Shown here in pieces: positions 32,162-43,531 of a stretch of 64,000 nt of DNA. Within the stretch, counting starts at the first letter, position 1. Every line of letters starts with the position of its first letter. The notes below the pieces were generated by a model, which worked only from the letters and a program-made list of their open reading frames with translations, did not search any database and was not told where the DNA came from. The stretch comes from Fusarium oxysporum f. sp. lycopersici 4287 (taxonomy: Eukaryota > Ascomycota > Sordariomycetes > Hypocreales > Nectriaceae), in NCBI RefSeq assembly GCF_000149955.1, contig NC_030986.1, positions 948,787 through 1,012,786 on the forward strand, in the 5' to 3' direction. Both the position numbers and the translations under genes were made by a program.

Positions 32162-35100
32162 ATGGACCCCAACGAGCAACCCTCATGGGCTGGAGGCGAT
32201 GCCCCAGACAAGGAGAAGATGGAACAGGCAAGTTGCGCCAACAGAGCTCATGATGGGGACTTTATGCTAAGCTAGGACCTCAGATCCGCGCGAGACGTCT
32301 CGCCAAGCTAGGGACATCAACGCCTGTGTCTGCCAAGTCAGATGAGAACAAGGCTCCCGATTCCGAATCGTCGAACCCCTCGCGCACGTCAACGCCGAAG
32401 CCGCAGCCGCAGCCGCAGCCCGCATCCGCTGAATCACGGCCCAAGATCAACGTCACTTCCGCCGCTCCGCCGGCATCTTCCAGCCCGAACCCCTTCGACA
32501 AGCTAGGGGTGAAGGCGGAGCCGTCGAGTTCAACAGGTACTTCCTCTATGAATCGTAAAAGACTGGCATCTGAGATTGACGACGTCGTTCCAGCGGATCG
32601 ACCCTCCCCCAAGCCATCCACCACTCAACCCGAGTCCGACGAGTCCTATGCCGACCGAACATTGTCACAGATCTTCCGCATCACTGTGGACCCGCATAAC
32701 ATGGTCAACAGCAGTGGCCAACGGCTGACATTCCTCCCGAACCTAAACGAAGAACTGAACGAGTCCGGGGAGCCTTTGAAGCTGTCCGTGAACACGCTAG
32801 ATCAAGCGCTTATGGAGGCGGCCAGCAGCTATCCCCATGATAAGCCTCTCATGAACTACTTCTTGCCATGCTGGAAGCGTGCTGTGAAAGCCTCGCTCCA
32901 GTTCAAGGGAACAGAGGGTCCAAAGTTCGAGGTGCATGAAGAGGCCAAGCGTTTGTGTATGAGCGGCTGCTTGTTTGCCCTGTCCATGCCGGATCTCTAT
33001 GGGTAAGCAATTTCACCGCGTCGAAGATATAATCCTGACGCCTCATGTAGCCGATCACCGAATCCTAAGCATGATACACTCATGCCATACCTCTTGAAGG
33101 GCGTGCAGGACGAGAACGGCCTTTGCTTCAACTTCATACAGGAAGCTATCAAGCGATTCGATGACGACGAGGCTTTCCCTGCTTTGTTCAACGATGCCAT
33201 GGTTCAAATCAGCAGCAAGCTGGGTACAATCTCTATGGACCAGGATTACAAGCCGTATATCCAGGCCATGTTGACGTACACCAGATTCCCTCCTCTAATC
33301 GTGAACCTCGCCAAACACCCAACCTTCACCATGGCTCAGTCAGCTGCTGGAATCGAAAAGCACACCCTCTTGGGTCCGTTCTTCCGCATCTCACCACTTC
33401 AGAATGAAGTCATCAAGAGCTATTTCCCTGGGGCTCGTGGTCTTGACAAGGGTAGAATCGCAAACTCACAAGACGCTTTGCGAATGGTGCTGAGGACACA
33501 CCAAGATGATCTTTTCGCGATCACAAACGCCTTTATCCGCGCCGGCCAGGAGACCAGATCTCGAACCCTGGACTGGTTCGCCTACATCATGAACTCAAAT
33601 CACAAGAGGAGGGCACTACAAGTTGACCCTAGAGAGGTTGCTTCCAACGGATTTATGATTAACGTGACCACGATTCTAGACCGATTTTGCGAACCCTTCA
33701 TGGATATGGATTTCAGCAAAGTAAACAAGATCGATGACAACTATTTCCGAAAGCAACCACGGATAAATATCAGCGATGAGACAAAGCTGAACGCAGACCA
33801 GTCATACGCGGATTCTTTCTATGCGAACAAGATCCCTGGTGAAACCAACTTCATCTCGGAGGCTTTCTTCTTGACCCTAGCAGCGCATCACTATGGAAGT
33901 GAAGCCTGCAACTCCCAACTGAAGAATTTGGACAGGGATATAAAGTATCTGGAGAAGAGAGTCAAGATTATGGAGGCAGATCGTATCAAGTTCGTGAACA
34001 ATCCTGTCCAACTTCAACAATATGACAAGGCTGTTCAGAGGCACGTCGATGCTCTCGAGAAGAGCATTGCTGTCAAGCTTTCCATCGAAGGTGTCCTGCT
34101 TGATGAACGGATGCAGAGCACTTCATTGCGTTTCATGCGCATTGTGGCTGTGTGGTTGCTTCGTTTGGTGACTCGATCAGAGTACAAGCCTGGTCAAGAG
34201 TCGAAGGAGATACAGTATGTGTCCTGGCGCGCAATATGGATGATGATACTGACAACTGTAGACTCCCCCTTCCTGCGGAGAAGTCAGATGTATTCTCATG
34301 TCTTCCAGAGTATACGCTACAGAATATCGTGGACAATTTTAAGTTCATATTTAGGTTCGTCCACCATGCTGACATTCGACAGAGGCCTCAACTAACAACT
34401 TAACAGGTGGCTACCTAAGATTCTCCCCAGCGCTGTTGGCGATGAAATGATTGCGCTTTGCGTAACATTTCTCCGCTCAACTGAGTACATCAAGAACCCG
34501 TACCTCAAGTCCTCATTGGTCTCACTGCTCTTCTCGGCGACTTGGCCATTGATGCATCTCAAGCGAGGTGTTCTGGGCGATCAGCTTGTTGGCAGCCAGT
34601 TTGCCAATGATCATCTTCTCAAGGGCTTGATGAAATTTTACATCGAGTGCGAGTCAACGGGCGCGGATTCTGCTTTCTATGACAAGTTCAACATTCGATA
34701 CGAGATCTTCCAAGTGATCAAATGTGTTTGGGTCAACGACCACTACAAGCGACAATTGACACGGGAGAGTCGGTCAGTAACCCCCAAAGTCATTTTTTGA
34801 GATGTTACTAACACCACTACAGAGTCAACAAGCAGTTCTTTGTTCAATTTGTCAACATGTTGTTGAACGATGCTACTTATGTCTTGGATGAAGCTTTAAC
34901 CAAGTTCCCCAAGATTCGTGCTATTGAGAAGGAACTTGAAGATCCGTCAATACCACAAGAGGATCGCCAGAAGAAGGAGGAGGAGATGCAACAGCTGGCT
35001 AACCAGGCCACGTCTTTCATGCAGTTGGCCAACGAGACGCTTGAGATGATGAAGCTTTTCACAGAGGCTATGAGTGAAGCCTTCACTATGCCCGAAATTG

Positions 35101-35714
35101 TGTCTCGTCTGGCAAGCATGCTCAACTACAACCTGGAGACGTTAGCAGGAAAGAAGGCGGCTGCCGAGCTCAGTGTCTCTAACAGAGACAAGTACCACTT
35201 CCGCCCTATCCAGATCATTTCAGACATTGTCGACATCTATCTCAACCTCGGCAACTCACCAGTCTTCATTGACGCCGTTGCTGCAGATGGTCGATCTTAC
35301 AAGCCTGAAGTGCTGGAGCGCGTTTCACGCATTCTCATCTCCAAGCACCAGAAGGATCCTGCCGATGTTGCTCGCTGGGACAAGCTCAGGGTGAAGTTTG
35401 TCGACGCCAAGACACTCCTCGACCAAGCGGAACTCGACCTGGGTGACATCCCTGCCGAGTTTGAGGACCCCATCATGGGTGATCTCATGAAAGATCCTGT
35501 CTTGCTACCCAGTAAGCATATTGTTGACCGATCAACCATTGTCCAGCATCTCCTAAGCGATCCTAAGGATCCTTTCACAAGACAAGCCATGACTATCGAT
35601 GATGCAATTCCACAAACGGAACTAAAGGAGAGGATTGAGCAGTGGCGAGAGGAGCGGGTGCAAGCTGCCAAGGACAAGTTGAAGAGCGATGTCATGGATA
35701 CCACAGAGGGTTAA
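32162..35714 (+). CDS. UFD2: Ubiquitin conjugation factor E4 (U-box ligase)
   Basis: Six exons: 32162-32227, 32284-33002, 33051-34214, 34262-34354, 34407-34772 and 34823-35714, total 1099 aa. UFD2 extends short ubiquitin chains on substrates in the ubiquitin-fusion degradation and Cdc48 pathways, in cytosol and nucleus. Intron 1 appears to be a GC-AG intron (CAG|GCAAGT), needed to join MEQ to IRARRLAKLG. The N-terminal about 150 residues are Pro/Ser-rich, with a PQPQPQP run. The long alpha-helical UFD2 core follows, for example LPNLNEELNESGEPLKL and LLGPFFRISPLQNEV. The U-box is at about residues 1012-1090: EDPIMGDLMKDPVLLPSKH, then VDRSTIVQHL and DPFTRQAMT. The length and order match yeast and metazoan E4 factors. 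It converges with the adenine deaminase gene 345 bp downstream. Confidence 0.98.
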
Positions 35715-36059
35715 GATCATGCAAGAGAATGGTTTTGAAAAAGGGGAATTATGTGATTAGACGTGTTCTGTTGTCTGTCGAAGATCGGGGATGGTGCATG
35801 TGTACTTCACTTCGCTCATGGCGTGAGCACGGAGAAATGGTCTGCTTAGAAGGGACAGTTTACATGAGATGACAGATCAGGTATGATGACAAACAGCGGT
35901 TCAGGAACTGCAGCGCATTTTTACATGATAAATATCTTGTTCGTCGGAAATATAGCGAGTTGCATTTCCAGTTAACCGTCCTATCTACATACACATCGGG
36001 GTATTTCCACCGTATCCCTTCCGCTATCCCCAACGCCTTCTTGACTTTTGAATCACAGC
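35715..36059. other. Convergent intergenic region
   Basis: 345 bp holding the 3' UTRs of UFD2 and the adenine deaminase gene. Nothing else seen. Confidence 0.6.
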
Positions 36060-37121
36060 TCACGCCTTCAAATCCTTGTACTCTTCCAACACTTGCTCCA
36101 GCTCTTTGAGAATCTCCTGCTTGCGCTCATCAGAGCACCAGCTTTCCTCAACGGCACCGCGGACGATCCATGCCCAGTCCTTAACGGAGAGGCTGAAGGT
36201 ATCCTGGACGCGGCAGTAGACTTCCTGGACGTAGGCGCCAAAGTAAGCAGGATCGTCACTGTTGACACTGAAGAGGACGCCAGCATCGAGGAACTTGCGC
36301 ACAGGGGCGTCGGCGAGTTCGGGCAGGTTGCAGAGAGCTACGTTTGACCAGGGGCAGAAAGTCAAGAGGGTGCGGTTGGCAGCCAGTCTTTTGAGGAGTT
36401 CGGGGTCCTGAGCGGCTGCGAGGCCGTGGTCGATGCGCGAAACCTTCAGATGCTCAAGTGAGGCAGTGATGAAAGAAGGAGGTGCTTCTTCGCCGGCGTG
36501 AGTGGTGAGATGAGTACCAGTCTTTGCAACACGGGCATAGACCTCGGTGAAGAGCTCAGGAGGGAACGCCTTCTCGCTCGAGACCATGCCAAAGCCTGTC
36601 AGTGTGCCATCGTTGAAGTGGCCGCGGTCCAGAAGAGTATCGACAAGAGCATGAGACTCGGGAACAGGCAGATGGCGAAGAATACAGACAATCAGCTCGA
36701 CAGTAATACCCAACTCCTTCTGAGCACGACGCTTGGCGGCTGTAAGTCCCGCGACGACGGTGTCGTAGCTGACACCTCGAGCGGTGTGCGCCTGAGGATC
36801 GAAGAAGATCTCAGCATGTCGAACCTTTTCGCTCGCAGCGCGCTGGAAATACTGGTACGCAAGAGTCTCAAAGTCGTTTTCGGTGATAAGCACGCTCATC
36901 CCGAGGTAGTAGTAGTGCAGGAAGTCATCGAGACATGTGAATCTTCCATAGCGCTCTCGCAACTTATCAGCCGACCCATAGACAGGATCTTCTGGCAATT
37001 TGATCCCGTTCTTCTCAGCGAGAGAGAAGAGAAGCTCAGGCTCAAGAGTTCCCTCAATATGGAGATGCTGCTCGACCTTTGGCAAAGCCTTGAGGAAGCT
37101 GTGGAACTGAGAATTGCACAT
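36060..37121 (-). CDS. AAH1: Adenine deaminase
   Basis: Single exon, 353 aa, the usual length for fungal Aah1. The enzyme hydrolyses adenine to hypoxanthine and ammonia in purine salvage and catabolism, in cytosol and nucleus. Zinc and catalytic landmarks of the adenosine/adenine deaminase family are all visible: KVEQHLHIEGT (H19, H21), THAGEE (H208, E211), SRIDHGL (H232) and SVNSDDPAYFG (D289, D290). Adenosine deaminase is the main alternative. The short N-terminus and the KVEQHLHIEGTLEPELLF segment favour the adenine-specific fungal class. Its product hypoxanthine is a substrate of the xanthine dehydrogenase encoded about 20 kb further along. A long open frame on the opposite strand overlaps it and is judged a shadow. 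Confidence 0.95.
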   Translation of the reverse strand: MCNSQFHSFLKALPKVEQHLHIEGTLEPELLFSLAEKNGIKLPEDPVYGSADKLRERYGRFTCLDDFLHYYYLGMSVLITENDFETLAYQYFQRAASEKVRHAEIFFDPQAHTARGVSYDTVVAGLTAAKRRAQKELGITVELIVCILRHLPVPESHALVDTLLDRGHFNDGTLTGFGMVSSEKAFPPELFTEVYARVAKTGTHLTTHAGEEAPPSFITASLEHLKVSRIDHGLAAAQDPELLKRLAANRTLLTFCPWSNVALCNLPELADAPVRKFLDAGVLFSVNSDDPAYFGAYVQEVYCRVQDTFSLSVKDWAWIVRGAVEESWCSDERKQEILKELEQVLEEYKDLKA

Positions 37122-39909
37122 ATTGATCTTTGCCGATCAAGTTTATTTCGTCTTGGTGAGTTCTTGGGATTATCACTCGAGTCTTTCTTCTTTTTGTTCA
37201 CCTTCACCAAAGAGACAGAGGCAATTAGACTGTGGAGAATTCGAATTATTCGCACCGATTGATCAAGTTTTGACAATGGAACTCGATAGGCCCAGGCCCA
37301 GATTGATTAGCATCTCGTCCAATAAAAGCACGTAGAGTTGCGGGAGCTCCCGGCCCCGTCAAAGTCATTCATTGTTTGTGGTTTCATTCATTGTGATCTC
37401 GGGAAGTATATCCAGCATAGGTAGATATATTAATTGCATGTGCGTATTCTGTGTCCGTAGACAAAGTAGTATTCCGTCGCTCAAATGGTCGTTCTAGTAT
37501 CTTGGTTGATCTCGACGTGTTGAGACAGGTATCTTGCTTGGCAAGCTTGGTAAGCGACTTGTCATAGTGGCATAGGTCGGCATGGGATCCGTGGACTGAA
37601 ATGAGTGCCGGAATCTCTTGCCATATTGTTAATTGAAATTCCTTTCAAAGTCCACTGATCATCGCATCAAGTGCTGTCCTCGGGTACTAGTCCCGGCCTA
37701 GTGGTCAATTAGCATCCTACGTCTTGTGCCTAGTCGTCTGTTGGGTTGGGCCGTGGTGATTCACTTTTTTCTGCAACTCCACGGCATGAGACTGCACAAG
37801 TCTCTCCACCTTAAGAGGCTTCTTCTCATTTCCTCCTCAGATGCCAGCCTCTTGAGTGTCTTGAGTCTTGACCGTCACTTGACTATCAACAGCGGCTTAT
37901 CGTGCCACCCCTGAACCATCCATTTCCAGGAATAGGGACGCACTCCCGTTCCGACACCCGCGCCAAAAGCAAAGGAACCCTGTCCAGTAGAGCACAGTAC
38001 ACTACAACCTCAGGAACAGACAGGCTGGGATATCGATGACTTGCGGGTCCCAAATCCACATCTCAGCACTCTCAAACGCCAAGCAAAGTTTGAGAGACAT
38101 TTCTCTCATATTGATTACTTCAAGTTTTTCCTGCCTCGCTCTGGGTTCCGTGTTAGGTATCGCCAAAATCTGCGCGGGCTTCTGTACCAGCTTAGTATTA
38201 GCGATGATGATGTAGTATTCTTCCGTCTCGATGACAGGGCGTTTTGTGTCCTCCCGAGCATGGACTCAAAGAATGTGGGTGTCAGGAGAATCGATTGACA
38301 GCAACTTACTGGCTAGAATTGCCGGCTTATCGTTCCCTACTGTAGGAGCCGTATGCGTGCACGCCGAGAAGGGAGGATGGTCCTCTGATCTTGACTCGCC
38401 TCAGCTTTCAGCTAGGTTGCTACCCTCGTAAGGACATGTAGCATCTTATCCGTCAATCACTGTAACGGTGCGAATCGGAACAGTTCCCATGATCACAATC
38501 GGATGTGCATGAGGATTCACGACATCTGTAGGGTGACATGCGCTATCTACAGTAGCTTCTCTCTCTTCCCAACAGGCAATATGGCATTATGGATAATGGA
38601 ACACGCTTCACGTTGGATTTTCGGATTCTCGGAAATATCAATTTCTAACAACAGAGGTGGAAAAGACCGGTTCCCCGACTTCTTAGGGACACTACTACAT
38701 GGCTCAGTTTCAGACATTGCGGGGGGTTGGTTGGATCTGTGCCGCCATGATGAGATGTAGGGACCCAAACGCGTGCCATTGATGAGTTTCGTCCGACAGG
38801 CAGGTCCGGAATGTCATCCAACTCGGCCTTTGCTGTCGAGAATGGACGGCCCAGTCTTGTTTCTGATCTGAAGAGGATATAAGTCTCCGTGTGATTTCCC
38901 TCCAATAGAATCCACACAATCTCGAACGCCTCTTGGATACATTATCTGTCAGAGAGTCGTGTATTTAATATTACTAAGAGTTAGAATTGATAACTCTTGC
39001 TCGTTGAAAGCGATATGACGAGAAATTGACCAGAGCTGTCTCATACCATATACCTGCTTGAGGACTAGTCGCAATGTCGGTGGCGCCATTCCGTTCGGTA
39101 GCTTATATAACTGGCAGATGGCATCGGAACACAGGTGTCCCGTTAACTAGTTATACTAGTGTGCATTATTATCGTGCCTGCCTGACAGACGCTTCGTCGA
39201 TTGAGAACACAGACCAACAGAGTTGAGGGTCCAGTCGCAAGTCCCAAGCCGACTTCAACTCGGTCCAGTAGACAAAGACAGTCGTTTCGGGCCGTGTACA
39301 ACGCTATAGATCTGCCTGTCTGGGACGTTCATTTGTCCGTGGCATAACTCAACCGATGGAGCTGGCAGGCTGGTCCTAGAAACTAGGCCATGTGGAACAG
39401 GGTACGTAAGCTCCAGGAGTCATGAGGGACGAGGATGTTGAATTGAGAATGAGCCTGCTTGGTCTGTTCGCCGAGCGAGTGGAGAGAAGGGGCAGAACAT
39501 CCCAGTCAAGGACGGCTAGAATGTCTCAAGAACCGATTAGCAACCAAACATCGGGCGGAGGAGCCACATGCTAATTGGACCAAGCTTTGCCGGCACTTTT
39601 ACCAGGTAAATGGATCAGATAGCTAGTCGAGTGGCTAGAGGGGATATTGTACGGAGATTTGTTCAGAATAAGGTGAAGAATGCGGACTGCCATCTTCTTC
39701 AACGATTCATGTCAAATACTCAAAGTCTTGTGCTAGTCTCAGCTTGTGGCGGCTCTATGATTTAGCGGCGCTTGAAATTGCGACTGTTGTGCCACAAAGC
39801 TGCCTGCATACTTATCAGTGAGGAAGTATCCAATGGAGCTGAGGGAGAAAAGGCTTGACCTTGATGCTTATCCAACTGTCATAATCTTTCTCCGCGATCC
39901 ATACGGTAA

Positions 39910-39992
39910 AACCACGTGGATTGACGTGGTTCTGAACACCAAATTCGCGTATCCAACCAGGCGATTACCGTATGCCTGGTCCGAAAACCAGG
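39910..39992. repeat. Cluster of short inverted repeats
   Basis: AACCACGT-6 nt-ACGTGGTT spans 39910-39931. ACCAGGC-11 nt-GCCTGGT spans 39956-39980. CCTGGT-6 nt-ACCAGG spans 39975-39992, sharing its left arm with the previous one. All arms are perfect. Confidence 0.6.
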
Positions 39993-42900
39993 TTGCTGGA
40001 GAATATGAAGCCCATCCAAACCCATGGCGGTATATAGTGAGATGTGGGTCTCGATCAGCCCCAACGAAACCAATTGAAGAGTGAGGTGCAACAGATCCGT
40101 CTTATATCATTGGTCATTCTGGTCAACCTGACATGTAAACGTTTATGTGGCTTGAGCGGATCGTCTTGAATAGGAAGGATGAACCGCTGAAGAGTGACAG
40201 AAAGTATCTCAAGAATACATATCTAATTGCGATATGTTGATCAATCATGCGCACACCGGCTGCCTTTCGATGTCTTTGAGTCAGTCGAAATGTCAAAGAC
40301 TATAACGGCTGTCAGGAAGAAGAATGATCAACAAGTGCGGATGTATGCAGCCGGTGGCGGTGATTCGAGCTACCACATTCCATCGCTCACGAATTTAGCC
40401 AGTTGCTCACAAACCCCTGGAGTCAATTCGTAGTTGAGTTTCATTGCACGGTTCTTGAAGGCTCGTTCCGTCATCCAAGAGGATGGAAGGACGCACCGAT
40501 GGGCCAATCTTCAACTGCTGACTGTCAAATTTGAGGAAATCTGAGGCACTCGGGGTCTTTCGATTGTTGAAAATCGTGCCGAGTCTGTGTGATACTCGAA
40601 CCGAGTTGGATGCTGTCCTATCCGTGTCAGGGACTGACTTTGATACTCAGAAGCGCGACTCATTCCCGGATGACAAGGCCCATAAACGAAGGACGGGCCG
40701 ATGAAACAAAGGCTTGACCATTGAATCCGTGCCAGCGGGCATGTTTGATCGCCAGATCCGTCTCTTCTCAGGTGGCTGTTGAAAATGCAAGGTTCTTGGC
40801 CGGGTGAAGGACCTTAGACCGAAGGGAATAGGCGAGTCGTTTGAAGAAATGGTATTGAAGTCCGTCGGAGAATACGAGGAAAGATAGGAAACGGGAAAGC
40901 TAGACCTGGTAGTGGAATTGATGAATCAACATATGGAGCAGGGGAGGTTTTCTTCGTCGACATGGAAATTTGAGCATGGGAATAGGGTAAGTTATACAGA
41001 CAGGTAAATGTTCGTGATAAGGCCCTTCCTGCCCATGAGGTTAAATTAGCTGGTTTGCTCACATGGAGATGTACCACTCCAGAGGCAGGAGTTAATCTTT
41101 AACTTTATCTACTATAGGCAGGTACTAAATTCCCGACCGATCGAAGAAGGAACCATCTTAGAGACAGTGGGTTGAGCGAGAATCGTTCTTTCCCTGAATT
41201 AACCAAACCCAAGCCCAAGGAAAGTCGCTAACTACTTCGCATCGGATACTGTATGAACAGAGAAACACGGCAGGTGCTGCACGGTGAGACCCCTGTAGCA
41301 AGGCAACCTTAACTTTACCTTCCCTGTCTACAGCGTAAACCTGAGGCTCGCCTAAGTTGTATCGCGGCATGCATTCCCCCCGCCAACAACGTTATTTTCA
41401 TATTCTTCTCAACTCCTATTTGCGAATTCAAAAAAGATACTTCCGCTTCCGCTTCAGCTTCAGCTGCATCTACAGCCTGCATCGCTCACTCGCTCTCTCG
41501 CGCGCATGCGAGTGCCCGAATACCGTATCAATAACACGGTACCATAGCTCACACTAAAACCGTCTCCGAGATCGTGGTCCCTGCTGCAAGACGATAGTAT
41601 GTATGTACATATGGCACCCCTTCTACGGTAGTCAGCATCCGAAACCACAACTCGAATCTCAGCCCACACGGCCCCCGCCCCCTCGATCTTGACAAGGGCA
41701 TACGCCAAAGGTTAGCAGCGAATGAGGAGCTCGCCTTCATCACCCCAATTCGTGATCCGATGCTCTGCCAAGTATTCGTAGCGCAGCGTTTGCTGTTATG
41801 CCAAACTACGTACGGATACACAAAGACCTTGGGGGCCGTGACCAAACACGACTCGATACATACAAGGCACCGAGCAGAGTATACCGGTTCGGCCCCGCTG
41901 CCTCCGCTGGCGGACCATCTGTTTCCACTTCAATCGGCCGTTGGCAGACGCCGCAACGGATTGCTTTTAGTCTGAGGCGCGTGCCAACTCCCCAAAGCGA
42001 AGCGCCCCTGCCGCCACTAAATATGAATCAGTTGTCTGTGGTCCATGTCCATGTCGCTGGTTCTCTGAATTTTAGGGATTGACTTGCATACGGATCAGAC
42101 TTGGCTGGACAACTAACTCATCTCGTCCCAACTCTATCCTGGCATCGAAGCACTGCCTCTGCCCTTCTGGAATTTTAGAATACGTATGGATGTACCAACA
42201 TTTGAGGCGGGCCCGCATCTCTCCCACTTCACTTGGTCATGGACGTGGGCTTGATAGGATGTCTAAAGAAAGCAAGCCACTCAAATCTCCAACGCCGGTT
42301 GCTCGCCGACCTGTGCTTTCTTACAGTATGCCCCTGCCTTCTGTTACATACAAGGCGGGTCATGGCCTGGGCAGCACTGTATGTATTGATGATTGTACAG
42401 TCCCATGCGGAGTGCGAAATCTTTGAACTCTTCATGGCCCTGGACGTTGTCATATATGCATTCCCTACCGAGTGTCTTGGTGGTTGATATGCTTGTATGG
42501 TACAGTTTATTTTAACCTTCATTCCTCACGCTGACCAGATATCGAGATCCTGCCCTTCCATATAGGGCCCGGGCGAGCCACCCGTCCAACCCTTCCCTTC
42601 CCGGCGGTTCACTCGGCTCTAGCCCGAATCCCCACTGCGACCCTGACTGGGGATTCGTCATCCGCCTCCCACCCACGGCGGCGGATATAACCGTCCCATT
42701 GGCGAACACCTGGACAAGGTGGCACCTTCGGAAACCATCATGACCGAACCCATGCCCTCCGGCAGGCTGTGTGCCCAACGGCAGCTTGCAGCCCTCTAAG
42801 TCGACCAGCAAACGATTCCAGTCCACCAGCTCGGCGCAAGGCCTCGAATGGGCCAAGGGCCATTGTAATCGACATGCTCGGACTGCACACAAACGCGAGA

Positions 42901-43489
42901 GCGACTATTCTAGTTCCCGTCTACATCACCATTCTATCCCTGGCCTCAAACTGTCTATCGGCTGCTGACGCCACATATCTGGCATGACAACCATGAATCA
43001 GGAGTTAGTGAGCCTTGCAGTCCAGTACTGGTTGAGCTCCATAGCTCCACTAGTCAAGCAGTCAGATAGTAGCCAGATACCGCTGAACCATGCCAGGCCG
43101 CACAGACGTGTGTTTCAGTTCTGAGACTACACCCTGATGTGTGCAATCGCCTGCAAACATGTCACTATCACGTTAGTAATTCGGGTTGATCGATATATAC
43201 GAACTACGGTTCTGTTGCATATTATCGCAAGGTGTTATGTCCGGGGAGTCTGGGAATAGATCTGGTTTATTATAGTGGCATTTCGTACATTAAAATCAAG
43301 TCAACATTTCTGAGATTGGAGGTTGAGATTCGGCGAATTTTCTGGGCCTCATCTGCAAATGCCTGACCGACCTTACTACAACAAGGCACGCCGATCTAGG
43401 CGCGGGGGTAGCACATGGCATCGCGGATAACACAAGGCAACGATGACCGAATATCGACCGGCTTGTTTGTGCATAACATCTCCGGAAGT

Positions 43490-43531
43490 ACCAAGCTTTT
43501 CTCAGCAGACCAGCGCCGAGAAAAGCTTGGT
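43490..43531. repeat. Perfect 14-bp inverted repeat (hairpin)
   Basis: Left arm 43490-43503 is ACCAAGCTTTTCTC, the loop is 14 nt, and the right arm 43518-43531 is GAGAAAAGCTTGGT. No mismatch in the arms. No adjacent T-run or gene end explains it. Confidence 0.8.

Noticed and set aside
36498..37262. 254-codon open frame opposite AAH1
   Set aside because: It overlaps a complete, motif-rich adenine deaminase on the other strand and shows no domain of its own; it is a codon-bias shadow.
39818..40084. 88-codon frame on the plus strand (MRKYPMELREKRLDLDAYP..)
   Set aside because: It looks mildly protein-like but spans the inverted repeat cluster, has no family and no neighbouring exons.
42512..42892. 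126-codon frame on the minus strand in a GC-rich block
   Set aside because: No start context, domain or splice partner; the open frame is explained by high GC content.
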